Source of the DNA: Turritopsis dohrnii | Taxonomy: Eukaryota > Cnidaria > Hydrozoa > Anthoathecata > Oceaniidae | Reading direction: 5' to 3' | NCBI GenBank assembly: GCA_027922465.2 | Contig: BQMF02000019.1 | Coordinates: 1,240,001 to 1,304,000, forward strand | Length of the DNA stretch: 64,000 bases | Shown: positions 44,051 to 54,968 of the stretch, piece after piece | Numbering within the stretch: position 1 is the stretch's first letter | How the letters are laid out: the number at the start of each line of letters is the position of its first letter | Translations under genes and position numbers: made by a program | Notes under the pieces: model-generated | The model's database searches: none | The model's input: only the letters and a program-made list of their open reading frames with translations | Told to the model about the DNA's origin: nothing

Positions 44051-46130
44051 CTACACCCTCGATCAGTATGAAATTCAGACCTATTTGAATGTGCTTTACA
44101 AGGTTTGGGTGATTTTTTCATGTAGCGTATTTTGGAACTGTTAATTGTGACTATATACATAATTAGCAGTAATTTCAAAGTTAAAGCTACTAGTTCTTTG
44201 CTGTTTCACCTACATTACTAATAGACCTTTCTCGAATTTCTGTTTAAACGATGCATGTGGCCGAGTTGTCGTGTCTAACCTGCTTTTAATATTTAAACTG
44301 CTTCTAACTAACATAATAAATAATAATAGAGACTATTATTATGTTATAAAGTAATGAAATCAGTGGAACAATGAATCGCATGAAAACGAGGTTAGATATG
44401 AAACTCAGTCACAGTTCAAAGTTTAAACTGAATTCGTAATTGAGATCATTTATTACCATAAAACTTAAATTTTATACAGATGATGTGGAGAACAAACAAT
44501 AACAACGATTCATGTTAAAATACAGTAATTGTGAATAGAAAGCATGATTATTCTCGGACATATAAATCACACTGTAGATTCCTATGCAAGATGTTTCTAT
44601 TTTAATGAACAAAAATCTTGTCGTTTTACGCGCTTTATTTTTTATAAGAACGATTTTAAAAGAACACGAGGTTTCACATGGACAAGCTGATAGATTCACT
44701 GGTGATACTTTACCTTACTTATACTAAGCAACAAAGTTGTCTTTAGTCTTGTGTGAATGTTCCGACACAGTGAAAAACGGCCTTTAATGGTAACTGTACT
44801 TGTACAAACATGTGTAGCTATAGAAACGTATTATTTTGACAAACTTGACAAACCTAAAGGCCGTTTTCAACTTCTGGAAAATTTTCCAATAAAAGATACC
44901 AAAAGAACAAATGCTAGAGAAAGAATGTGATTGCTTTTTTTCGGTACTTAATCTTTTATTTTTTCGTTCCTTTACGGGGAACGATCAGCAGATGCTGAAG
45001 GGAGTTCATTTTTTTTATTTGCTCCGAACAGAAACGAAAGAAAAGAAATAGGCTAATCAGATTTTAGTATGTTTTTTTTTTCTTTCCTATCAGCGGAAGT
45101 GTAAAACGACCCTAACAGGTCGATGAAGTTTCGAAATCTCTAAACTGGCGAAAGTGATACTAAATTTTCTGAAAACAAATTTATCACACTAATCGAAAAA
45201 AACTTTCAGTGACTCTGATCACATAATTGAGCCTTGTTGCTCATTTAAAAAGACGAAGACTGAAAAGGGAGCCAAATTTAGAATGGCAGAATGTAACACG
45301 TTCAACTTTTGACTGGATATTTTACTAACACAAGTCTGGAGATGTTGTAGGTACCAAAAGTAAATTTTCAGAAGAAATTTCATTTGTGTTTATCAAATTT
45401 GTGCTTGTGTGTTAATGGAAACTGGTGAGTAGCTATTATTAGTAGGGAGTGGTAGGAAAACTGATGTCATTTGAAGTTATGAGAGAAACTTGATTGCTTC
45501 CTGGCACGATGTTAAAAAATGTTTTATGTAAGTAAAGTGGAAAATTACCTTATATTTATGGAAATTGTTTGTTTCTTAACCTTTGGAAACACCGAACCAT
45601 ACGTAAGTGTTTGATTAAAACTTGGAGTTACTTAAGGGGCGGCTGCGGAGGCGTTACCCATGGCGCTAAGCATGGTATTTCTCTCAGATGTATATACCAA
45701 TTCTGGTTTTATCATAAAATAAAAAATAATACAAAAATAATGCAAAACATAAACTTTATAGAGATTTCCTGTTTTATCTTGATCAACACTGAGGCGTTTT
45801 TCGACAAACATTTAGCCAACCTAGAAGAAAAAAACTGATTGAAAATTTTCTTGCCTTCTCAGACACTTGTGAGCCACTCCATCTTAAAGGACAACTAACT
45901 AAATATCGTGTAGGACTTGTTCTAATCAAATACATTTATTACAAGTCCACGAATAATTCTGCATTAAAATATTTGCACAAGTGGTCTGTTTTGGTCCATG
46001 ACCATCTTAAAATCAGTAATTTCACTTGTCGCCACGGTTTGTAATAAAAAATTCTTACTTGTGACGTATTTATGCGAACTTGTTGATATAAATTAATAAA
46101 GACAATGGACAATCTTAACGTCCAGAAAAG
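44051..46130. other. No gene; short inverted repeat near 44771
   Basis: gaaaaacggccttta (44771) and its complement taaaggccgttttc (44855) form an inverted repeat with a ~70-nt loop. The rest holds no supported gene. Confidence 0.4.
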
Positions 46131-46325
46131 AGTGTCAGCAGTTTTCTTCTCGGTTAATCTCCACGAGAGAGCCAATCATATATTTTTTTTTTAATTTCTT
46201 TGGGTGCTTTGTTAATAATAAACAGCTGTTCCTTCCCGGATTATTTCCCAATTGTTTTATTTCTGCTGACGTCAGCATAGAGCAACCCTCAGCTCTCCAT
46301 ATAACCAATCATTATCTTAAATTAT
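46131..46325 (+). repeat. Dispersed repeat, copy 1
   Basis: Shares gtgtcagcagttttctt, taatctccac, ttgttttatttctgctgac and cataaccaatcattatctt-type blocks with 54806-54968, in the same order and orientation. It contains tgacgtca. Family unknown. Confidence 0.6.
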
Positions 46326-46669
46326 TTGAACGAAAAGGTAAGAAACTTAATATAACAAATATTCAACAATGTAATTTACATTTGCTTTCGCGTTGCATAA
46401 TAAGATTTTATGAGTTCTTAGACTCAAGTCACAACTTTACATCGTTCAGGCATCTTATGATTAATCCAAAATATACACAGATGTATACAAAAAGGCGTAG
46501 TAAATATTTTCTGAACTATACCAGATTTCGATAAGTTTCCTGGCTTCAGAACATTTTACCTGAATATCTCAATACTAGTATCCCGTGTAAAAACTTTTTT
46601 CTGTTGCATTTCTCAAAACGACGCATCGCTACACCCGTGTCGAACATTTATAGAAATAAAAAGTTGTCA

Positions 46670-46790
46670 TAATTGGCGCTGTGCATACCACTTCTAATTT
46701 AGGGAGTGAAATATTTAACTTTTTTTAAACGGTTTTTCCTACATATTTGACGTAAGGCTACGCAGAGGCGGCACTATTTTTTAATCTAAC
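46670..46790 (+). repeat. Degenerate long-family Helitron 5' end, plus orientation
   Basis: gctgtgcataccacttctaa and the downstream cgcagaggcggc block align with the 5' start at 1912-2030. The copy is diverged and the remainder is not in this orientation. Confidence 0.5.
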
Positions 46791-46820
46791 GTCATTATTA
46801 AAATGTCGTAAGATTTCAGT

Positions 46821-48205
46821 TCATTGTGAAAAGAGAAAGAGGTGATTACGAAACATAAAATGTAGATTTTGACACAGACACAAAAAAAACCTCATGTCAC
46901 GATGGATGAATTGGCTGCTGTATTTGTTGGTTAAGATGGCGCATAGCAAAGGGCAATAGGTGGGAATTTTGTTCTTACAGTCTTTAATGATAATGGGTGG
47001 TAAACAAAGCTGCCTTGGCGTGCAGTGAAAAATAAAAACGCCAAAGGAAATATGAATGATAAACGGAATTATACCTGCTAACGTTGCTTCTTTACTCCAA
47101 TAAGATTCGATAGCATTCGTTATTTCATTAGTCAGCTCTTTACCAAACACCCTTCATATTACAATGTCGAATTTATTTATTCTTTCATAATTAATTTTAC
47201 CTAAAAAAGAAGATTTCTATTAATCATAAAAACATATTTAGCTACATATACGCACAAACAAAAGCAAACTAAAAGAACGAACGCAAACTTGAAGCAAACA
47301 TATGGGTAGGAACAGGGAATATTTATTAAAAGATCATGAGTTTAGCTTCAGCCTACCAAACAGTCAAAAAAGAAATAAAAGATATGTTATGAAAAAGAAT
47401 AAAAACGCCATGTAAATGATATGCGGAATTATACCTGCTAATGTTGCTTTTTTATCCACTAAGATTCGATACCATTCGTTATTTTAATAGTCTGTTCTTT
47501 ACCAAAACACTCAAGCATTTAGACTTGTTAAATTCTTTCGTAAATATTTTAAACTAAAAAAAAGAAGATTTCCATGAGCAATGAAAACCATATCATAATA
47601 AACAAAATGCTACACATACACACAAACAAAAAAGGAAAGCAAAATAAAACAAAACACAAACTTGATTTCTTATCCAAATCGGAAAGCAAACATAGAAAAA
47701 GTTATTAAATTATCATGAGTATAGTTCCAGCCACCAAACAGTCAAAAATGAATTAAATGGAAAAAGACGAAAACAGTCTCAAAACTTTGATTTTTGATTC
47801 AGTTCTTCCGTGAATTTACTTACACTTGTTAATTCAATCTTTACGATACGATCTTTCTCCGAAAACGACTAAAACAATAAAATTAAAGATCTTCGTTTTA
47901 AAAAAAACTATCTTCGTGTTTGTGAAGTTTTTTGTTTTTGTTTTTACTGCTACAAAATCATCGTTAACCAACTTCGAACGAAGAACATTGCATTGCTCGC
48001 GCTTCTCCATTGACGTTTTTCGGCAGATTTTCAGTGCGAAACCAAAAAAGAACCAAACGGAGGAGCATATACTAATCGTGGATGTGCACACAGTACACTC
48101 AGTTACTCACTTTCTAAAGATGCCGTATTGAATTTTCCATAGAAACATTTCGTCCCCAGTCTTTTTTCACACTTACCAAGTTAAAAACTGGATGCACAGC
48201 GCGCA
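46821..48205 (-). mobile_element. Old degenerate long-family Helitron copy
   Basis: The interior shares blocks with the long-family bodies further right (aagatttc...cacaaacaaaagcaaa near 47200-47280 and the ICSSV...RKTS exon-like block at 47834-48091). The 5' end is near 48205 (gcgcattagtatatag). A ~360-bp segment is tandemly duplicated inside it (offset seen at cggaattatacctgcta, 47064 and 47424). No 3' terminus was located. Confidence 0.45.
47030..47750. repeat. Tandem duplication, ~360-bp unit
   Basis: cggaattatacctgctaa, ttgctt...actaagattcgata and cattcgttattt recur at a constant 360-bp offset. The units are diverged, so the duplication is old. Confidence 0.65.
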
Positions 48206-48217
48206 TTAGTATATAGA

Positions 48218-48769
48218 CTAGTATCCCGGGTAAAAACTTTTTACCGAACTTAACTTCGAAAACATTAGGTCAAATCCACCATTCCCGTGTACGTACCCCG
48301 TGACGAAAAAATAAATCATAGAATCGCAACTCAAAAGTGTACCCATGTTGTAGAGCTCGAAAAGCTGATCAAAAAAGTGTATGGGATCGTTTCGCTACGA
48401 CCAACCGTTGCGGAGATATCGCTGATCAAAGATTTCGATGACGTCATATCCGCAGTACCAAATAAAATTTAGTCCCAAATGATGCGTCACCCCATCACCC
48501 GTATCGCTGACCCCAAAAAACGTCAGTTATCCCTATTGGTTCTTGAGATATTTCCCCAAAAACGTCGCGTTCGATTGGGGATGCAATGCAATGATTCCCC
48601 GTGATCATAAAAAACTGACGTCAAATGATGCCACGTGCTATTATACTAATCGTGAATGTGTCTTGCGTGGTCGAACTGCCGCTATATGACCACGATTAAG
48701 AAGATTTTGACCATTAAAAGAACAAAAACAAAACACTCTCTAAGTTAAATGTGTTGCACACGATTGCGA
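48218..48769 (-). mobile_element. Short-family non-autonomous Helitron, unit 1
   Basis: On the minus strand it starts TCGCAATCGTGTGC and ends in a hairpin GGTAAAAA-g-TTTTTACC, then CGGGATA and CTAG (48218-48221). Hairpin, ~7-nt spacer and CTRR end followed by T is the textbook Helitron 3' terminus. It has no coding capacity for transposition. The body holds tgacgtca sites at about 48436 and 48617 and a 61-codon antisense ORF (48287-48472). Confidence 0.8.
48287..48472 (+). other. Conserved 61-codon ORF, antisense to short Helitron
   Basis: Reads MYVPRDEKINHRIATQ... with the core HVVELEKLIKKVYGIVSLRP and FDDVISAVPNKI. The equivalent frame stays open in units at 48850, 52210-52400 and, on the other strand, 6270-6110. 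No domain is recognised. Conservation may simply reflect recent copying. Confidence 0.3.
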
Positions 48770-48780
48770 ATTAGTATATA

Positions 48781-49331
48781 CTAGTATCCCGGGTAAAAAC
48801 TTTTTACCGAACTTAATTTCGAAAAGGATGGGTCAAAATCGCCTTTCCCGTGAACGATCCCCGTGATGAAAATTTCAATTTAGGAATTGGAAACGGAAAA
48901 TGTAACCATGTTGTAGAGCTCGAAAAACTGATCAAAAAAATGTATGGGATCGTTTCGCTACGACCAACCGTTAGAGAGATATCGCTGATCAAAGATTTCG
49001 ATGACGTCATATCCGCAGTACCAAATAAAATTTAGTCCCAAATGATGCGTCACCCCATCACCCGTATCGCTGACCCCAAAAAACGTCAGTTATCCCTATT
49101 GGTTCTTGAGATATTTCCCCAAAAACGTCGCGTTCGATTGGGGATGCAATGCAATGATTCCCCGTGATCATAAAAAACTGACGTCAAATGATGCCACGTG
49201 CTATTATACTAATCGTGAATGTGTCTTGCGTGGTCGAACTGCCGCTATATGACCACGATTAAGAAGATTTTGACCATTAAAAGAACAAAAATAAAACACT
49301 CTCTAAGTTAAATGTGTTGCACACAACGCGA
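48781..49331 (-). mobile_element. Short-family Helitron, unit 2 (tandem)
   Basis: Starts 12 bp after unit 1 in the same orientation, with the same 3' hairpin and CTAG (48781-48784) and the same length within a few bases. Near-identical from 48905 to 49320 to unit 1 and more diverged at 48800-48900. The antisense ORF is repeated at 48850-49035. Confidence 0.8.
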
Positions 49332-51185
49332 ATTAGTATATATAGACTAGTATCCCGGGTAAAAACTTTTTACCGAACTTAACTTCGAAAACATTAGGTC
49401 AAATCCACCATTCCTGTGTACGTACCCTGTGACGAAAAAATAAATCATAGAATCGCAACTCAAAAACATCCCAGGAGGCGTCGCTCGCCACCCATGTTCA
49501 GTATGCGTTGTGTCGCAGAATTTAACTCTTGGAAAAGTTTCTTTTCAGGCATTAATTTTTTAATTCATTTCTTACATTCAGAAAACTTAAAACAGAAACA
49601 AATAGCAACATGGCTCAGAATATATATTCATACGCAGAAGAGAAGTAACTTTAATGTAAAAATATGCAATATATAACACAGAACTGTTTACTAAGACATA
49701 CAAAACCAAACATTGAATAATATTACAAAAATGATACCTTCCAACTTTTTCTTTTGTTCAAAAGTTACTTCTGGACTGCAACCATTAATGAATTTTTGAA
49801 ATGATATAGTTAGTTCTTCCCAAAACCATCAACATCATGATTAAAACCATGAGTTTCATTTCTTTATGCTTTTTTTATTATTGCCTAAAAGAATAATGTT
49901 TCAATTGTAATACCGAAAAAAAAAAGAAACAAAAAAAAAAAAGGAAATTCAAGTACGTATTTATCCTAAAAACAATAACTAAGAAGAAAAATTTACACAA
50001 AAGATAAAAAGTCACAAATAAAATCATAAATTCAAAGTTTGTTCATAAATTCTAAATTCTAAATGGCATATTAGTAATTTTCTCTAGCGTTCAAATAAAT
50101 TTAATTATCTCTCTCTGAAGTTTGTTTTATTACAGTTTGGTTGACAGTGCAGGATGTGCCGTGTTTTTAATTTACAGACGGTTGGAATTATGTTTTGATC
50201 ATGTCCGTAATTACCAAGGCTGTCCGTAATTAGACACGAAGACGGTACCATAACACAAAATATGCATAAACGCGATAAAATATAAACTTAAGAAAAATAC
50301 AGCCAACAACACTTATTTTTTGTAAGATAGTTTCATTGCACAGTCATTAAGTAAGTAAATCTTAAGTAACCCTCTCGACATTATAACCCATCATGTGCTT
50401 CATTTCTATTTTAACAGATCAAAACATTAAAAAAACATATACAAAAAACCTAATCATGCTATGACGAAATCTAAAGAAAAACAAAACAAAGTAAAAGAAA
50501 CTTTGAAAATGTATTAACCTTAAAAATAATAATTAAAAACACAAACGTGATGACAGAATTAGTATAGCTGAAAAATTTTTAACATATGAAAACATTCGTG
50601 GAGCCATTTTTTATTTCCAGTTCAAAGCTCCTCTCTGCTGGAAAATTCAAAACACAACAGTAAACTAAACATCCCTCTTATCCTTTATTTATCCACTAAT
50701 CTAACTGTGTTTAACTAAATAGATACTATTTAGTTAACTATTTAGTTTAGATAACTTTACCTTTCAATACCAATTCACATCATCATGATAGTAAACAATA
50801 TTGATCATGTTCTGTAGCCATTATCAAACACTTCTAAACTCTTTTACTTTCTGTATTTCATACCTGTAAACAAATTAATAACACTCGATTAACTTTCCAG
50901 CATACTTTCCTAATGTAAAGATACACTTTCTCTTTGCTTTCTATTGAAATTCCAATACCATTTTTATACAGTGAAAGTCATAAAAATGCTTTCTTCGTAA
51001 CTTCACTTCATAACTGTGGAGCCATTTTGAATTAAATAAAATAAGGAACAGCAACTTCGTTACCAAAACAAATCATTGACTGCTCGAGGGACATGCATCT
51101 TAATGATTTGATCGTTTTAACTCTGTTTTTACTCTCTTTTAACGCTGTATTTACTAAATCCGTTTGACTCATGTACTTACGTATA

Positions 51186-51281
51186 TTACTTTATATCTTT
51201 TCCAAACAATTTCTCTCCGAAAAAAGAAGTATAACCATTTTCTTCACCAATGTAAATAAACAGCATCCTTTCTGCAGCCAT
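51186..51281 (-). pseudogene. Captured short ORF (MAAE-type), copy A
   Basis: MAAERMLFIYIGEENGYTSF, 31 codons, with aaaATGG start context and a stop at 51186. Relative to 2508-2636 a frameshift after TSF shortens it. The DNA similarity continues past the stop. Confidence 0.35.
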
Positions 51282-51731
51282 TTTTAAACAACTTCAACTT
51301 CATCTACACTACTCTACTGCTGCACTCCCATAACTATTTGATAACTATAAAAAGAAATACGTAAACAGCTCGTAAAATAAAAATAGACTTTCTTCATCTC
51401 GTTCTTCGTTTCGTTTTCCTCTGAAAAAACCTATATATAAAAAACAACATCTGTTTAAAAACTCACCTAAGCATGTGGTTTATACCTGTTCTTTTATTAA
51501 TCTAAAATAAAATCTAAAATACAATAACAATAAAAGTTTAACAATAAATTGATAACTAAAACGTAAACAAACATTTAAATACATGTTCTTCTATTAATCA
51601 AAAATAACAGTTTTATAATAATACCTTTTGTTCGTTCGATCTTTCTGCAGCTAATTTTTAAAAACTTCACTGCACTTCTTCTGTATATCTAAATATGATT
51701 TTTCATTGTAAACAAACGATAATAAAACGTT

Positions 51732-52127
51732 TTATAATAATAACAATACCTTCGTGCATACAAACCTGTGTTTCTTCGTCAGTTCTTTCGTCGATTTGCT
51801 GCCTAAAACAATCAAATTTAAATTAAAATATTCGTATACAAAAAGAAACACGTCTTCTTCGCGAAGTTTCTTGCTCACGAAATGATCGTTGACAAATTTC
51901 GAACGATTAACATTGCATTGCTCGCACTCCTCCAAAGACGTTTTTCGGCTGATTTCCACTGCGCAAACCAAAAATAACAAAACGGAGGAGCATATACTAA
52001 TCGCGGAAAACCAAAAAAAGCGTTCTCGCCTTGACGTGGTTTTACGGCGAAAAGGGAAAAAATAAGAAGGTTTTGACCGTGAAAAAAAAACAAATATGTC
52101 ACTCTCTAAAATAAAAGTGGTATGCAC
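51732..52127 (-). pseudogene. Captured exon-like frame (RKTSLEECEQC), copy A
   Basis: The frame AVEISRKTSLEECEQCNVNR and KFVNDHFVSKKLREEDVFLF is open over about 70 codons and is followed by a ttgttttag acceptor-like site and SKSTKELTKKH. Copy B (56719-56973) differs by a clean 6-nt deletion that keeps frame. A diverged version lies at 47834-48091. It may be a captured host exon near the Helitron 5' end; no domain was recognised. Confidence 0.3.
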
Positions 52128-52149
52128 AATCGCGGATTATTATAATAAG

Positions 52150-52697
52150 ATAGTATCTCGCGTAAAAGTTTTTTACGACTTTGATTTTGAAAAGAATCTG
52201 CAGAAATACGACGCGTTCCCGTGTGCGAACCCGGTGACGAAAATTTCAATTACGGAATCGGGACTGGAAAGTGTACTGATGTTGTAGAGCTCGAAAATCT
52301 GAGCAAAAAAATGTATGGGATCGTTTCGCTACGACCAACCGTTGCGGAGATATGGTCGATCAAATGTTTTGATGACGTCATAGCCGCAGTACCAAATTAA
52401 ATTTAGGCCCAAATTTTGCGTCACCCCATCACCCGTATCGCGGACCCTATAAAACGTCAGTTATCCCTATTGGTTCTCGAGATATTTCCCCAAAAACGTC
52501 GCGTTCGATTGGGGATGCAATGCAATGATTCCTCCGTGATATGCTAAAATGAAACTGACGTCACGCCGCGTGCTATTATACTAATCGTCAATTATCAATG
52601 GTCTAACGAAAAAATGACCACGATTAAGAAGATTTTGACCATTAAAAAAGCAAAAACAAAACACTCTCTAAGTTAAATGTGTTACACACTACGCGGA
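52150..52697 (-). mobile_element. Short-family Helitron, unit 3 (diverged)
   Basis: Same order of blocks as units 1 and 2, but the 3' end has CGTAAAA...TTTTACG as hairpin and ATAG in place of CTAG when read on the plus strand. The 5' end is at 52697. It lies between copy A and copy B of the long element and so forms part of the 3.37-kb tandem unit. Confidence 0.75.
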
Positions 52698-54472
52698 TTA
52701 GTATAATAAGATAGACTAGTATCCCGGGTAAAAACTTTTTACCGAACTTAACTTCGAAAACATTAGGTCAAATCCACCATTCCCGTGTACGTACCCTGTG
52801 ACGAAAAAATAAATCATAGAATCGCAACTCAAAAACATCCCAGGAGGCGTCGCTCGCCACCCATGTTCAGTATGCGTTGTGTCGCAGAATTTAACTCTTG
52901 CAAAAGTTTCTTTTCAGGCATTAATTTTTTAATTCATTTCTTACATTCAGAAAATTTAAAACAGAAACAAATAGCAACATGGCTCAGAATATATATTCAT
53001 ACGCAGAAGAGAAGTAACTTTAATGTAAAAATATGCAATATATAACACAGAACCGTTTACTAAGACATACAAAGCCAAACATTGAATAACATTACAAAAA
53101 TGATACCTTCCAACTTTTTCTTTTGTTCAAAAGTTACTTCTGGACTGCAACCATTAATGAATTTTTGAAATGATATAGTTAGTTCTTCCCAAAACCATCA
53201 ACATCATGATTAAAACCATGAGTTTCATTTCTTCATGCTTTTTTTATTATTGCCTAAAAGAATAATGTTTCAATTGTAATACCGAAAAAGAAAAAAAAAA
53301 GAAACAAAAAAAAAAGGAAATTCAAGTACGTATTTATCCTAAAAACAATAACTAAGAAGAAAAATTTACACAAAAGATAAAAAGTCACAAATAAAATCAT
53401 AAATTCAAAGTTATATACCTAGGCATAGTACGTAAACGATTACCATAGCACAAAATATGCATAAACGCGATAAAATATAAACTTAAGAAAAATACAGCCA
53501 ACAACACTTATTTTTTGTAAGATAGTTTCATTGCACAGTCATTAAGTAAGTAAATCTTAAGTAACCCTCTCGACATTATAACCCATCATGTGCTTCATTT
53601 CTATTTTAACAGATCAAAACATTAAAAAAACATATACAAAAAACCTAATCATGCTATGACGAAATCTAAAGAAAAACAAAACAAAGTAAAAGAAACTTTG
53701 AAAATGTATTAACCTTAAAAATAATAATTAAAAACACAAACGTAATGACAGAATTAGTATAGCTGAAAAATTTTTAACATATGAAAACATTCGTGGAGCC
53801 ATTTTTTATTTCCAGTTCAAAGCTCCTCTCTGCTGGAAAATTCAAAACACAACAGTAAACATCCCTCTTATCCTTTATGTATCCACTAATACTAACTGTG
53901 TTTAACTAAATACCGTAAAGCGGGGTGACTTCGATCAGCGGGGTGACTTCGATTAGTAAAAATAAACTGTTTAAACTCTGAAATTAAAGTGCATTTTTCA
54001 CATTTTTTAAGATTTTCATTTAGATTCTTATTGTAAAATATCATCAGAATCGTCTTCAAGAGAAACAAGCAATTTCTTCCGAAATTAACGACGAAAAACA
54101 TCAAAATTTTCACCACTCGCATTGGTCATCGCTCTACGTCGTATTCAAGAGTCTAGCCTGGACAGTTTTGGTTCATATGTCAAGTATAGAGGCTGAATGT
54201 AAAGAAAATTATAATATGTCTGAAAGAAATTCTGTTCTTCACCACTATATTTCGTTTTTCTTTTCCTTATTCCTTTATCGATATTACCGTGTTTACAAAA
54301 ACACGAAAAAAACGAATGTTTTATATCGGTAATAAATTACATGTTCGCATGAACTTCGTGAAAAGTCGTTGTATCTCATGGGAGATTTAAAGACTTACCG
54401 AAGAAATTTTAATAAACGCGCTCTTTCCACATGATGACAGGTCTCAAAAGAATTGCCAATTATGCGTAAAGC

Positions 54473-54714
54473 GGGATTTCCACTTACAAAATATGAGCGA
54501 ATTGCAAAAAAAGTTGGCTCGAAAAACGTCATTGTTTATTATTAGTACGCATGTGCAAACACTTTTCTCAAGAAATATATTTCTTTCGCGTACGAAAAGA
54601 TGTAATTGAACTTTGTTGAACTTTGATGATTTGTTTTGCGCGACTCAATGCCATATTGTTCTGAACAAATTTCTTTGAAATTTTCCTCGGAAGTTTTGTA
54701 AGTGGAAATAAGCC
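54473..54714. repeat. Nested MITE-like inverted repeat
   Basis: gggatttccacttacaaaa at 54473 and ttttgtaagtggaaataagccc at 54693 form imperfect inverted ends around an AT-rich core, inside the TA-flanked transposon. Confidence 0.55.
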
Positions 54715-54805
54715 CTAAGATAAAGGAGATGTTTGATGCGCAATGCACTGTCAAATCATTCGTTCTACCATACCAAATTACAGATAACTATCATAGGATC
54801 GAGAA

Positions 54806-54968
54806 AAAATGTCAGCAGTTTTCTTGAGAGATAATCTCCACAAGAAAACCTGCCATTTGTTGATAATAAATAGCCGCTTGTTCCCAGACCATTTCTCAAT
54901 TGTTTTATTTCTACTGACATCAGCATCGTTCAACCCTCAAGTCTATATATAGCAGTTCATTATCTTTA
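54806..54968 (+). repeat. Dispersed repeat, copy 2
   Basis: Homologous to 46131-46325; includes tatatatagcagttcattatcttt. Family unknown. Confidence 0.6.

Larger units (their letters stand above)
49347..52136 (-). mobile_element. Long-family Helitron with read-through chimeric 3' end, copy A
   Basis: Minus-strand 5' end at 52136 (TCCGCGATTGTGC). The long-family 3' palindrome, damaged to CCCAGGAGGC, lies at about 49470. Beyond it are another ~120 bp of short-family 3' end with the GGTAAAAA hairpin and CTAG at 49347-49350. The element seems to have read through its own end and adopted the next terminator. A ~205-bp block (about 50041-50245) differs from copy B and from 3500-3530, so it was replaced here. 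Copy B starts exactly 3369 bp further right. Confidence 0.7.

Noticed and set aside
45630..45670. GC-rich ggcggctgcggaggcgttacccatgg as a Helitron 3' end
   Set aside because: Resembles the long-family terminus only loosely; no palindrome or family body adjoins it.
48434..48445. tgacgtcat as a bacterial-type operator
   Set aside because: The window is clearly eukaryotic; CRE-type site in a Helitron is the better reading.
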